Assembly: GCA_948471035.1 (NCBI GenBank)
Contig: CAOKRC010000007.1
Span: 1-56,422 of the forward strand
Direction of reading: 5' to 3'
Length of the DNA: 56,422 nucleotides
Source: an uncultured Clostridium sp.
Lineage (GTDB): Bacteria; Bacillota; Clostridia; TANB77; CAG-508
In this document: positions 1 to 9,836 of the stretch, piece after piece
Layout: the number at the start of each line of letters is the position of its first letter
Position numbering within the stretch: position 1 is the stretch's first letter
Notes under the pieces: model-generated
Seen by the model: only the letters and a program-made list of their open reading frames with translations
Told to the model about the DNA's origin: nothing
Database searches by the model: none
Translations under genes and position numbers: made by a program

Positions 1-157
1 AAAAGAAATTAATGAAAAGAAATTAATGAAAAGAAATTAATGAAAAGAAATTAATGAAAAGAAATTAATGAAAAGAAATTAATAAAAAGAAATTAATGAA
101 AAGAAATTAATAAAAAGAAATTAATAAAAAGAAATTAATAAAAAGAAATTAATAAAA
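1..157. repeat. 14-bp tandem repeat array
   Basis: About eleven head-to-tail copies of the unit AAAAGAAATTAATG are present from the first base of the window. The last base of the unit changes from G to A in the later copies, as expected of an array that expands by slippage. The left edge is cut by the window, so the true copy number is unknown. The array lies just beyond the terminator of the minus-strand activase gene. I see no ORF or spacer structure in it. Confidence 0.9.
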
Positions 158-174
158 AATAGTAGCAATAAAAA

Positions 175-206
175 AAGAACCTACTAAATTAAAGTAGGCT
201 CTTTTG
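175..206 (-). terminator. Rho-independent terminator of the activase-like gene
   Basis: On the minus strand an 11-bp stem (AAGAGCCTACT paired with AGTAGGTTCTT, one G-T pair) with a 7-nt loop is followed by a run of T. The stem overlaps the stop codon of the upstream gene at 184-186. Confidence 0.85.
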
Positions 207-3200
207 TATTACTATTTTCTTCTTCAGTTTTCTGGGTAGCTTTTTCTTTTAAATTTAAATTATCTTTTGCAACGCTCATAAGAAGTTTAATTCTATTAGT
301 TTGATTTGCTTCACTTGCACCAGGGTCATAATCTACAGGAGAAATATTTGCTTCAGGGAATTTATTTCTAATTGTTTTTATAACACCTTTACCAACAACA
401 TGGTTTGGTAAGCAAGCAAAAGGTTGTACACAAACAATATTTGGAATACCATTCTCAATATACTCGATCATCTCAGCTGTTAAAAACCAACCTTCGCCTG
501 TTTGATTTCCAATACTTAATACATCCTGTACTTTTTCTTCAAGATGCCATATATCACAAGGTGGTAAATAATCTTTTTTAGAATTTGCAAGAGCAATTTT
601 TAAATCTTTTTCAAAAATACCAATTAAATTAATAGCAAGCTTAGATATTTTTGAGGAAGTTCTATTTATTTTTAATAAATTATTAAATGTAATTTTATGA
701 GTAGCCATAAATTTAACAAATCCCATGAAATCAGGAAGTATTACTTCTGCACCTTCTTTTTCAAGAATTTCAGCAACATAGTTATTTCCAAAAGGATGAT
801 ATTTAATTAATACTTCACCAACAATGCCAACTTTTGGTTTAACAACAGTTGTATCAAGTTCAATTTTTTCAAAATCATTTACAATATCATAAATACTTTG
901 TTTAAAGTGTTTGTTACTTGTAGTTTGAACTAGTTCTTTACACTTAGCCATCCATTTATCAAATAATTTTTGTGTTTCGCCTTTATTTACTTCATAAACT
1001 CTATTTTTAGTTAGCATTTTTTGAAGTAAATCACCATAAATAAGTGAACGAATAAGTTTTTCGACCATTGGAATAGTAAGTTTAAAACCAGTATTCTTTT
1101 CCATACCAACTAAGTTAAAAGAAATAACTGGAACATTAGCAAAACCGGCATCCTGTAAAGCCTTACGGATAAAGCCAATATAGTTTGTTGCCCTACAACC
1201 TCCACCAGTTTGAGACATAATAAGAGCAGTTTTGTTAGGGTCATATTTACCAGACTCTAGTGCCTCTATCATTTGGCCAGTAGTTAAGATAGATGGATAA
1301 CAAGCATCATTATTAACATATTTAAGACCAGTTTCAATTGTGTGAGGTGTACAATCCCTAAGTAATTCTACATTATATCCACAAGATGCGACAGCAGAAG
1401 TTATAAGTTCAAAGTGAATTGGTGCCATTTGTGGAACTAAAATAGTGTAATCATTTTTCATATCTTTAGTAAAAGGAATTTTATTAACACCGTAGTTTCC
1501 GTAAGCATTCAGCGACTTTTTTCTTAGCTAAACGTTTTTCCATACTAGCAAGTAAAGAACGAATACGAATACGTACAGCACCTAAATTGTTTACTTCGTC
1601 TATCTTAATTAGAGTATACATTTTTTCAAAACTTGATAAAATCTCTTCAACTTGATCAGTAGTTACAGCATCAACGCCACAACCAAAAGAATTAAGTTGA
1701 ATAAGTTCTAAGTTATCATGCTTACCTACGAAATCAGCAGCAGCATATAGTCTTGCATGAAACATCCATTGGTCTACAACTCTTAGAGGACGTTTTGCTT
1801 CAGTTTGATTTGCAATACTATCTTCAGTTAAAACACATAAACCAAGACTTGTAATTAAAGTATCAATACCATGATTAATCTCTGGGTCAACGTGATAAGG
1901 ACGACCAGCCAAAACAATACCCTTTAAATTATTTTTTTCAATATATTTTAAAGCTTCTTTTCCTTTATTATGAATATCATTTCGTGCATTTTGATATTCT
2001 GCTTCAGCTTTAGAAGCAGCTTCTAATAATTCTTTTTTACTAAAATTATATTCCTTAAACTCGCCTAATTCCAAAATCCTTTTTGTAAGATTTTTTGCAT
2101 TAAGAGGTAAGAAAGGATTCAAAAATTTAATATTTTTATCTTTTAATTCTTCAATATTATTCTTAAGCACTTCAGAATATGAAATTACAATTGGGCAATT
2201 ATAATGATTATCTGCTTTTTCATATTCCTTTCTTGAATATGGAATACAAGGGTAAAATATAGTAGTAATTCCAGAATCCAATAAACTCTTAATATGGCCA
2301 TGTGCAAGTTTTGCAGGATAGCATACAGATTCAGAAGGCATAGATTCCATACCCTTTTCATAAGTCTTTCTATTACTCTTTTCAGAAAGAACAACCCTAA
2401 ATCCTAAAGAAGTAAAGAAAGTAAACCAGAAAGGATAATCCTCATACATGTTAAGAACCCTAGGGATACCGATAGTTCCACGAGGAGCATCTTTTTCTTC
2501 TAGAGGAGTATATCCAAAGATTCTATCAAACTTATACTTTACCAAGTTTGGCAAATCATTATTAGTAGAAACAATACCAGCACCACGTTCACAACGATTA
2601 CCAGAAATATGTTTTTTACCATTACTAAACTTATTAATAGTAAGTAAACAATGATTTTCACATCCATTACATCTTGTGTGAGTAACTGCAATTTCTAATT
2701 TATCAAGTTCCTCAGCCTTTAAAATTCTAGAATGATATTCAATATCAAAATTAGCCTCAAATTGTTCTTTCGCTAAAAGTGCAACACCATAAGCACCCAT
2801 AAGTCCAGAAATATCAGGGCGAACCACATTTTTTCCAACAATTAATTCAAATGCACGAAGAACAGCATCGTTATAAAAAGTACCACCTTGAACAACAATA
2901 TAATCACCTAAAGTCTTAGTATCCCTAACCTTCATAACTTTTTGAATAGCATTTTTGATAACAGAATAAGAAAGACCAGCCGAAATATCTCCAACAGAAT
3001 ATCCTTCTTTTTGAGCTTGTTTAATCTTTGAATTCATAAAAACAGTACATCTAGAACCAAGGTCAACAGGATGTCTAGATTTTAGTGCTTCTTCTACAAA
3101 CTCACTAACAGAAAGGTTCAAGCTCTTTGCAAAAGTCTCAATAAAAGAACCACAACCAGAAGAACAAGCCTCATTAAGCATAATATTATCAATAATACCA

Positions 3201-4498
3201 TTTTTAATCTTAATATACTTCATATCTTGTCCACCAATGTCAACAATACTTGTAACATTTGGCATAAACTTCTTTGCTGCAGTATAATGTGCAATAGTTT
3301 CAATCTCATTTAGGTCTACATTTAAAGCAGTTTGAATAAGCTTTTCACCATAACCTGTAACACCACTATATCTAATATTTACATCCTTAGGGAAAACAGA
3401 ATATAATTCTTTTAACATTTTAATAACACTATTTAAAGGATTTCCCTCATTACTTCCATATAATGAATATAACAAATTAGAATCTCTATCAATTACTACA
3501 AGTTTCGTTGTAGTAGAACCAGCATCAATACCAATAAAACAGTCACCTGAATAAGAAGAAAGTTCAGATTTTGAAACCTTATCATTATCGTGTCTTTTCT
3601 TAAACTCATCGTATTCAGCATTAATACTGAATAATGGTTTTAAAGGAATGGTAGTATCGTCATGAGAATTTCTTAAAACTTCTATCTTACTTTTCAATTT
3701 CTCTACGGAAATAGGTGTTGTAGAAATAGAATCAAGACAGGCTCCTTTTGCAACTAGCAAATGAGCTTCATCAGGAATAATGGTAGATTCTTTAGTCAAG
3801 TGTAAAGTCTCAATAAACCTGTTTCTTAATTCACCAAGATAGTTAAGAGGTCCACCTAAAAATGCAACATTACCACGAATAGGTCTACCACAAGCAAGTC
3901 CACTAATAGTTTGATTAACAACTGCTTGAAAAATAGAAGCAGCAATATCTTCTTTCGCGGCTCCCTCATTTAAAAGAGGTTGAATATCAGTTTTAGCAAA
4001 AACACCACAACGAGAAGCAATAGGGTAAATAGTATTATAATTTTTTGCAAGCTCATTTAAACCATCTGTATCAGTATTTAATAAACTAGCCATTTGGTCT
4101 ATAAAAGCACCAGTACCACCTGCACAAGTACCATTCATACGTTGCTCAATAGATTTATCAAAATAAATAATCTTAGCATCCTCGCCACCAAGTTCAATAA
4201 CAACATCTGTTTCAGGAATATATTTTTCAACAGCCCTTTTACAGGCAACAACTTCTTGAATGAAAGGAAGATCTAAAAACTTAGAAGCACTCATAGCACC
4301 TGAACCCGTAAGAGCAACAGTAAAAGTATTATCTGGATATTTCAAAGTAAGCTCATTTAAAACATCACAAACAGTATTTTTTGTATCTGAAAAATGTCTT
4401 CTATAAGACATAAAAATAGTATTTAAATTATCGTCCATTACTACAACTTTAACAGTAGTAGAACCAACATCTAATCCAATATGTAGTAAATTATCCAT
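184..4498 (-). CDS. 2-hydroxyacyl-CoA dehydratase activase-related protein (BadF/BadG/HgdC plus DUF2229 type), read through one CGG +1 site
   Basis: Giant activase of about 1,437 residues. Two BadF/BadG/BcrA/HgdC-type ATPase domains occur in tandem: [10 protein letters not shown] near residue 10 and [11 protein letters not shown] near 325, with GGEDAKI and GGQDMKY phosphate motifs. A Cys-bearing region follows (CNGCENHC), then the DUF2229-like and C-terminal domains. Family members activate 2-hydroxyacyl-CoA dehydratases by ATP-driven electron transfer through a [4Fe-4S] cluster; the substrate of this long form is not established. In a conventional reading the gene splits into ORFs of 1,004 and 425 residues. 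The first ends 3 codons after an in-frame CGG (1499-1501). Skipping that C joins the two without loss and restores the usual family length of about 1,400 residues. The ATG at 4498 has AAGGAG 8 nt upstream. No partner dehydratase gene is visible here. Confidence 0.9.
1499..1501 (-). other. CGG +1 recoding site, activase-like gene
   Basis: Zero frame reads TTA-CGG-AAA and stops shortly after. Reading CGGA as one residue continues as ...CLGNYGVNK... into the downstream ORF. Confidence 0.85.
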
Positions 4499-4793
4499 AA
4501 AATTAACTCCTTTCTCTTTTATAGAAAAAGATTAAATCAACATATATTGTATACTTAAAAAAGAAATTTGTCAATTGCAAAAAACTTACGGATATAGGAA
4601 ATAAAAGAAACAAAACATATTAATGGTAAATTGAAATAAACAAAAATAAAATAGTGAGAAATAAATGAAAAAATAAAATGTGGATAACTTAAGACAATAA
4701 GGAATAGCAATAAAAAATATATAATCATTTTTGTTCTAAACTAAACTTGTCTATCATAAGATTAAACAAAAAGAAAAGAGAGAGGAGAATCTT

Positions 4794-5367
4794 ATGAAAA
4801 ACAAGAAGATAGTAATCATATTGATAGTAGTAATAATTATTTTAGGACTAGTACGGATGGTATGTATATGGTAAATCCAAGGAAAACAATCAAGAAAATC
4901 AAATAATAGAGTATATACCAGAAGAAGAAATTGATGTAGCAGGATTAAGGCAAACTGTTGTATCCCTATACTTTAATCAAAAAGATACAAATACATTAGT
5001 ACCAGAAGCAAGAAGAGTAGATGTAAAAGAACTAACAAAAGATCCATATAATACATTACTAAAACTACTAATAGAAGGTCCTAAAAATGATAGTTTAGAA
5101 AAAGTAATACCAGATGGAACAAAAATAAATAAAGTTGAAATAAAAAATGGAACAGTATATATTGACCTATCCAAAGAATTTATAGAAAACCATAAAGGAG
5201 GAGCAGAAGCAGAAAGTAGAACAGTATATTCAATTGTAAATACATTAACAGAATTAAACGAAGTAGAAGCAGTAAAAATATTAATAGAAGGAAATAATGA
5301 AGAAAGCTTTAAAGATAATGAGATAAGCCTAAAAGATACATTTGTTAAACGTGAAACAATTACTTAA
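4794..5367 (+). CDS. GerMN-domain lipoprotein-like or membrane protein, read through one CGG site
   Basis: About 190 residues: an N-terminal hydrophobic helix (residues 5-25) and then a GerMN (Gmad1) domain with the typical core LYFNQKDTNTLVPEARRV, LIEGPK, VIPDGTKI and VYIDLSKEF. GerM-type proteins act at the spore or cell envelope during sporulation and germination; the exact role of this one is inferred only. The ATG at 4794 has GAGGAG 6 nt upstream. Standard reading stops after 26 codons; the in-frame CGG at 4854 restores the frame inside the membrane helix. A terminator follows 70 nt after the stop. Confidence 0.85.
4854..4856 (+). other. CGG +1 recoding site, GerMN gene
   Basis: GTA-CGG-ATG in zero frame; skipping C gives GTA-GGA-TGG and opens the rest of the GerMN domain. 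Confidence 0.85.
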
Positions 5368-5599
5368 AAAAGCAGTAAAACTTAAAACATTTAAGAGCCT
5401 TTTGGCAGTTGCATAAAAAACATTCTACTTCACGAAGAGAACATATAGTGTTCTCTTTTTTTTGAGAAAAATTAAAATTACCTTTATTTCCGTAAGAGTT
5501 AAGATTATTGAAACAATTATTTTGTGGATAACTTTTGCAACAATTTAAAGAATGATTATTTTTAAAATTATTATATTTATTACATCTAAAAATGCCCAT
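5360..5599 (-). CDS. Small Cys-rich hypothetical protein
   Basis: A 79-residue ORF rich in Cys and Asn. It starts MGIFRCNKY, has an NCC pair in the middle and ends with the basic, Cys-rich tail ECFLCNCQKALKCFKF. The ATG at 5599 has GAGGGG 8 nt upstream, better than the alternative TTG further up. The 3' half overlaps the terminator of the convergent GerMN gene, and the two genes overlap by 8 nt at their ends. I do not recognise the family. The many cysteines suggest metal binding or a spore-coat role, but this is speculation. It could be a chance ORF. Confidence 0.45.
   Translation of the reverse strand: MGIFRCNKYNNFKNNHSLNCCKSYPQNNCFNNLNSYGNKGNFNFSQKKENTICSLREVECFLCNCQKALKCFKFYCFFK
5436..5464 (+). 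terminator. Terminator after the GerMN gene
   Basis: Perfect 8-bp stem AGAGAACA / TGTTCTCT with a 5-nt loop, followed by eight T. Confidence 0.85.
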
Positions 5600-5672
5600 A
5601 CACAAAACCCCTCTTTGCAAAAATATAAATTTAATATATAATATGAAAGAAAAAGGAAAAAAGTGAGGAAAT

Positions 5673-6413
5673 ATGATAGATTTATTAGAAAATGAAAGAA
5701 TAGATGATTTAGAATATGAGGGATTAAAAATAATTCAAAATAGAGATGGATTTTGTTTTGGGATAGACAGCATATTACTAACAGACTTTGCCAAAGAAAT
5801 AGAAGAAAGAAGTAAAATAGTAGATTTAGGAACAGGAACAGGAATTATTGCAATCTTATTAAGTAAAAAGATAAACCCATCAAAAATAATAGGTGTAGAA
5901 ATTCAAGAAGAGGTATATGAAATGGCAAAAAGAAGTATAGAGTTAAATAATTTAGAAAATACCATTGAAGTAATAAATTCAAACATAAAAGACTTACAAG
6001 ATAAAGTACAAATGAATACATTTGATGCAGTAGTAACTAATCCACCATACAAAAAAGTAGGAACAGGAATTACAAATGAAAACAATAAAAAATTAATATC
6101 AAGACACGAAACAGAAGCATCCCTAGAAGATTTCATTAGAGTATCAAACAAATTATTAAAAGATAAAGGCAGTTTATATATGGTACATAGGCCAGATAGA
6201 TTAGTAGACATCATAGAACTTTTAAGAAAATATAAAATTGAACCAAAACAAATAAAATTTGTATATCCCAAAGAAGGTAAGGAGGCAAACTTACTATTAA
6301 TAAAAGCAATAAAAAATGCTAAGCCATTTTTAAAAATAGAAAAACCATTATATGTATATAATCAAAACGGAGAGTACACTGATGAAATACTAAGAATATA
6401 TAGTAAGAAATAA
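5673..6413 (+). CDS. yabB: SAM-dependent methyltransferase, tRNA1(Val) A37 N6-methyltransferase type
   Basis: A 246-residue class I methyltransferase. The SAM site is VDLGTGTGIIAILLS (residues 50-64), followed by the acidic GVEIQEE loop, and the N6-adenine motif is TNPPY (residues 126-130), as in the TrmN6/YabB family that methylates A37 of tRNA1(Val). The start ATG has GAGG 5 nt upstream. In many Firmicutes yabB, an endonuclease-like gene and rsmI lie together; here rsmI follows 78 nt downstream, which supports the call. Specificity for tRNA-Val is inferred from the family. Confidence 0.85.
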   Translation: MIDLLENERIDDLEYEGLKIIQNRDGFCFGIDSILLTDFAKEIEERSKIVDLGTGTGIIAILLSKKINPSKIIGVEIQEEVYEMAKRSIELNNLENTIEVINSNIKDLQDKVQMNTFDAVVTNPPYKKVGTGITNENNKKLISRHETEASLEDFIRVSNKLLKDKGSLYMVHRPDRLVDIIELLRKYKIEPKQIKFVYPKEGKEANLLLIKAIKNAKPFLKIEKPLYVYNQNGEYTDEILRIYSKK

Positions 6414-6491
6414 AATATATACAAATATAAATGTTCATATATGTAGGGAGCTACGTGTATGCCAAAAAATTTATAAAAGGAGTAATAAAAT

Positions 6492-7325
6492 ATGCAAGGA
6501 GAATTATACATAGTTGCAACGCCAATAGGCAATTTAGAAGATATAACTCTAAGAGCAATTAGAATATTAAAAGAAGTAGATATAATAGCAGCAGAAGATA
6601 CAAGGCATACATTAAAACTATTAAATCATTTAGGACTATCAAAACCACTTATAAGTTACCATAGGCACAATGAAGAAATAAAAACTGAAGAACTAATAAA
6701 TAAACTATTAGATGGAAAAAACATAGCATTGGTATCTGATGCAGGAACACCAGTAATATCAGACCCAGGTGGAGAAATAGTTAAAGCAGCAATAGAAAAT
6801 AACATAAAAGTAACTCCAGTACCAGGAGCATGTGCAGCAATCACTGCATTAATAGCATCAGGAATAGATGCAAAAGAATTTACATTTATAGGATTCTTAC
6901 CACAAAACAAGAAAAATAGAAAAGAAAAATTAGAACAAATAAAAAATTCGGGAGTTACTATAATACTATATGAAGCACCACATAAACTATTGCAAACCTT
7001 AAAAGATTTAAAACCAACTGTAGAAAATAGAAATATAGTACTTGCAAGAGAACTAACAAAAATACATGAAGAATACATAACAGGAACAATAGAAGAGATA
7101 GAGCAAATTGTACAAATCCCTAAGGGAGAATACGTAATAATAATAGATAAAACTGAAAAAACCAAAAAAGAAATAGAATTAGAAGAATTAAATACTTTAT
7201 CAATAGAAGAACACTACAAATACTATGAAAAATCTGGATTAGAAAAAAAAGAAATAATAAAACAGATAGCAAAAGATAGAAATGTAAATAAAAATGAAAT
7301 ATATCAACAATTTATAAAAAAATAG
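6492..7325 (+). CDS. rsmI: 16S rRNA (cytidine(1402)-2'-O)-methyltransferase
   Basis: A 277-residue tetrapyrrole-methylase-fold enzyme that 2'-O-methylates C1402 in the decoding centre of 16S rRNA. Family signatures are clear: YIVATPIGNLEDITLRA at the N terminus, AAEDTRHT, LVSDAGTPVISDPG around residue 80, VPGACAAITALIASG, and FIGFLP. The length is normal. The GGAG site lies 8 nt before the ATG. This enzyme tunes decoding-centre fidelity, which may matter in a genome with unusual decoding, but nothing in its sequence looks abnormal. Confidence 0.95.
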   Translation: MQGELYIVATPIGNLEDITLRAIRILKEVDIIAAEDTRHTLKLLNHLGLSKPLISYHRHNEEIKTEELINKLLDGKNIALVSDAGTPVISDPGGEIVKAAIENNIKVTPVPGACAAITALIASGIDAKEFTFIGFLPQNKKNRKEKLEQIKNSGVTIILYEAPHKLLQTLKDLKPTVENRNIVLARELTKIHEEYITGTIEEIEQIVQIPKGEYVIIIDKTEKTKKEIELEELNTLSIEEHYKYYEKSGLEKKEIIKQIAKDRNVNKNEIYQQFIKK

Positions 7326-7417
7326 GTTGTTACTCGATAATAATTCTAATATTTATATTTAGTTATTTCTTTACAAGCAGTAACCTGTAACACTAAATTT
7401 TACATATAAAATGAAAA

Positions 7418-7450
7418 AAGAAGTAACACTTGGGAGTATTGCTTCTTTTT
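7418..7450. terminator. Bidirectional terminator between rsmI and the AbrB-type gene
   Basis: A hairpin built on AAGAAG / CTTCTT, extended by further pairs with two mismatches, and flanked by A-tract and T-tract so it can stop transcription from both convergent genes. Confidence 0.75.
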
Positions 7451-7453
7451 ATC

Positions 7454-7711
7454 TTATTTATGCTCATCAGCTAATTTACTAATTTTTTCAGCACATTTAG
7501 CACAAACTAATTTTTCATTATAAGTAACTAATTTTTTAGTAGCACCACAAAAAATACAATTTGGTTCATATTTCTTTAAAACGATAGTAGAACCATCGAC
7601 AAAAATTTCTATAGGGTCTTTTTCATAAATTCCAAATTTATTTCTAAGTTCGATAGGGATAACAACTCTACCAAGCTCATCGACTCTTCTAACAATTCCT
7701 GTTGATTTCAT
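7454..7711 (-). CDS. AbrB/SpoVT-type transition-state regulator with C-terminal CxxC pairs
   Basis: An 85-residue protein. Residues 1-50 are a typical AbrB DNA-binding swapped-hairpin domain (MKSTGIVRRVDELGRVVIPI, then IFVDGSTIVLKKY). Residues 51-85 carry CIFC and CAKC pairs that could bind zinc. AbrB proteins repress stationary-phase and sporulation genes during growth. I chose the ATG at 7711 because of the GGAGG 8 nt upstream; a longer reading frame to 7819 has no such site and enters the promoter. A good sigma-A promoter lies at 7774-7803. Confidence 0.9.
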   Translation of the reverse strand: MKSTGIVRRVDELGRVVIPIELRNKFGIYEKDPIEIFVDGSTIVLKKYEPNCIFCGATKKLVTYNEKLVCAKCAEKISKLADEHK

Positions 7712-7773
7712 TACAAAAAACCTCCTTAAAATAAAACCTATTTCCAACAAAATTCGACAAATTCCTATAAATA

Positions 7774-7803
7774 ATAATATCATTAAAAGTCGCATTTTGT
7801 CAA
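7774..7803 (-). promoter_or_regulatory. Sigma-A promoter of the AbrB-type gene
   Basis: Minus-strand TTGACA, 18-nt spacer, TATTAT, about 60 nt before the ATG. Confidence 0.65.
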
Positions 7804-7958
7804 TGGAAATAACTAACAAATATAATAAAATTATGAAGCAAGATGAAATATAAGCGGATAGTATAGAAATACAAATATAATAAGTTCTTTTTTACAATAA
7901 CTGGAATAAAATATTAAAACATAAAAGTTATAAATCAATAAAAAGCAAGGAGAAAAAT

Positions 7959-8534
7959 ATGTTAAACATATTATGGCCAATATTTATAATAGTATCATAC
8001 ATATATGGAATATTCACTGGAAATGTATCAAATATAAACAATTCAGTATTTGAATCATGTGAAAGTGCAGTAAAATTAACAATAACATTTTTAGGAACAA
8101 TGTGCTTGTGGAGTGGAATAATGCAAATTGCAAAAAAGACCACGCTAATAGATAAATTAACAGATTTTTTAACACCAGTAATGAAAATACTATTTCCAGA
8201 AATTCAAAAAAAAGATCCAGTACATAAAGAAATATCAATGAACATGGTAGCAAATATATTAGGGTTAGGAAATGCAGCAACACCACTTGGGTTAAAAGCA
8301 ATGAAAACACTACAAAAAGATAATCCCAAAAAAGACACATTAACAAATTCCATGGCAATGTTCATAATAATAAACACAGCGTCTATACAAATAATACCCA
8401 CAACAGTAATAGCAATACGAAGTTTGTTAGGTTCTGTAAATCCAACTAAAATAATAATACCTGTATGGATAGCAACAATGTTAGCCGCAATAGCTGGAAT
8501 TACTACAGCAAAAATATTGATGAAAAAATACTAA
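7959..8534 (+). CDS. spmA: Spore maturation protein A
   Basis: A 191-residue membrane protein of the nucleoside-recognition/Gate family. Several hydrophobic segments, the LGLGNAATPLGLKAM motif near residue 105 and NTASIQIIPTTVIAIR near 145 are typical of SpmA. With SpmB it is needed for spore core dehydration and heat resistance in Bacillus. GGAG lies 7 nt before the ATG. spmB follows after 20 nt with its own site, so the pair forms an operon. Confidence 0.95.
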   Translation: MLNILWPIFIIVSYIYGIFTGNVSNINNSVFESCESAVKLTITFLGTMCLWSGIMQIAKKTTLIDKLTDFLTPVMKILFPEIQKKDPVHKEISMNMVANILGLGNAATPLGLKAMKTLQKDNPKKDTLTNSMAMFIIINTASIQIIPTTVIAIRSLLGSVNPTKIIIPVWIATMLAAIAGITTAKILMKKY

Positions 8535-8554
8535 TATAGATAGGAGTAAATATT

Positions 8555-9083
8555 ATGAATATAATAAATTACATTTCAACAGCAGCAGTTCCAACAGTAA
8601 TATTGTTAATAATCATATATGGGGTAAAAGAAAAAATAAAAGTATATGACACGTTTTTAGAAGGAGCAAAAGAAGGATTAGAAGTAGTAATAAATATATT
8701 TCCAACATTAATAGGGATATTTTTAGCAGTAGGAGCATTAAGAGCATCAGGAATATTAGATATAATAATAAACCTAATCAAACCTATAATAACAGTACTA
8801 AAAGTACCAGCAGAAATAATGCCACTTGCAATATTAAGGCCAATTTCAGGAAGTGCATCAATGGCGGTAGCAACAGATATAATGTCTAAATATGGAGTTG
8901 ATAACATTATAGGAATAATAGCAGGAACCATAATGGGGTCAACAGAAACAACATTGTATACAATAGCACTATATACAAGTGCAGTTGGAATAAAGAAAAT
9001 AAGATATGTATTAGTAGCAGCATTAGTAGCAGATATTGTGCGGAATGCTTACGTCTGTAGCAATTTGTCGAATTATGTCGTAA
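8555..9083 (+). CDS. spmB: Spore maturation protein B, read through one CGG site
   Basis: About 175 residues, the normal SpmB size. The Gate/nucleoside-recognition fold shows LRPISGSASMAV and GTIMGSTETTLYTIALY. In the standard frame the last 28 residues are unrelated to SpmB and Ser/Lys-rich. Skipping the C of the in-frame CGG at 9041 gives ADIVGMLTSVAICRIMS and a stop, matching the usual SpmB C terminus (hydrophobic, ending in a CR motif). The restored stop is TAA at 9081-9083. Forms an operon with spmA. Confidence 0.9.
9041..9043 (+). other. CGG +1 recoding site, spmB
   Basis: GTG-CGG-AAT in zero frame; GTG-GGA-ATG after skipping C restores the SpmB C terminus. Confidence 0.85.
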
Positions 9084-9091
9084 AGTTTTTG

Positions 9092-9120
9092 TTGACATAT
9101 GTAAAAAAAGGTAGTACAAT
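9092..9120 (+). promoter_or_regulatory. Sigma-A promoter downstream of spmB
   Basis: TTGACA, 17-nt spacer, TACAAT. The next coding start is over 500 nt away and a terminator lies between, so it probably drives a non-coding RNA. Confidence 0.7.
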
Positions 9121-9126
9121 ATAAAC

Positions 9127-9497
9127 ATATTAAATCAAAACAATTTTGTAACAAAAAATTTTTTTTCATTTTTTTCTACCAGAAAAATTATAATGAAAAT
9201 CAAAATTAAAAAATCCAAAACTAAAATCAAATAGAAAATAAAAATATAAAGAGATAAATAGATAAACTTTATTTTATTTCATAACATTTATATTTTTAAA
9301 TTAACAGTCATTAATTTTGTAGGGGATAAATAGTAGATAAGTAGCCCTAAAAGCATTATTTATAAAATAGGTTTCCTATGTGTTCGAACGAACTTCCCTT
9401 ATATAAAACGGACATATCCCCTACATCCCCCAATAAATGGGACATATATTTTATTCAATTTTACTAGGGTAAAAAGCCCTAGTTTTTTCTTATACTA
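9127..9497 (+). ncRNA. Candidate structured non-coding RNA
   Basis: A region of about 370 nt without a credible ORF, bounded by a good promoter (9092-9120) and an intrinsic terminator (9473-9497). Its 5' half is A/T-rich and featureless. The 3' half (9318-9435) is closed by an uninterrupted 11-bp stem, TGTAGGGGATA with TATCCCCTACA. It encloses a CCTA/TAGG pair and a GTTC-GAAC-GAAC hairpin. The long closing stem recalls 6S-type RNAs, but I cannot assign a family. Confidence 0.5.
9473..9497 (+). terminator. Terminator of the candidate RNA
   Basis: ACTAGGG / CCCTAGT stem with a short A-rich loop and a following run of six T. Confidence 0.85.
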
Positions 9498-9546
9498 TAT
9501 AATAAGGGAAAAAAGTAGAAAAGACATTTTAATCATATCAACGCAA

Positions 9547-9575
9547 TTGACAAACTGGTAAAATAATACTATAAT
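9547..9575 (+). promoter_or_regulatory. Perfect consensus sigma-A promoter
   Basis: TTGACA, 17-nt spacer, TATAAT, 48 nt before the ATG of a small ORF. Confidence 0.85.
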
Positions 9576-9623
9576 AATTATGGAACTAGAGTAGAAATGT
9601 CACATAAGAAAGAGAGGTAAGAT

Positions 9624-9803
9624 ATGATTCTTAAGAAAGAAAGAGAAATGATAACCATTACGAAAAATCCACCAGACATAGGAGAACCGTATAAAGGCAA
9701 GAAAGAATCATCTACATGTTTTGGTTCTTCTTGTCAAGATGTAATTATAGGATATAGAAAGGGTTCTAAAAATCCATATCTTGAGAAATTATCTAAAATG
9801 TGA
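9624..9803 (+). CDS. Small standalone protein of unknown function (59 residues)
   Basis: ATG to TGA, 59 codons, with GAGAGG 6 nt upstream. The protein begins MILKKEREMITITKNPPDIG and contains a central STCFGSSCQD segment with two Cys. It then has a basic stretch, GYRKGSKNPYLEKL. It is a single transcription unit: perfect promoter at 9547-9575 and a strong terminator at 9837-9889. The perfect promoter suggests high expression. I do not recognise the family. It could also be an sRNA whose ORF is incidental. Confidence 0.55.
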   Translation: MILKKEREMITITKNPPDIGEPYKGKKESSTCFGSSCQDVIIGYRKGSKNPYLEKLSKM

Positions 9804-9836
9804 CAAATAATGCACAAATATTGGCATTATATAAAA

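Noticed and set aside
1..157. CRISPR array
   Set aside because: The 14-bp units are contiguous with no unique spacers, and there are no cas genes.
7712..7819. N-terminal extension of the AbrB-type protein to 121 residues
   Set aside because: The extra codons lie upstream of a perfect GGAGG-ATG pair and overlap the promoter.
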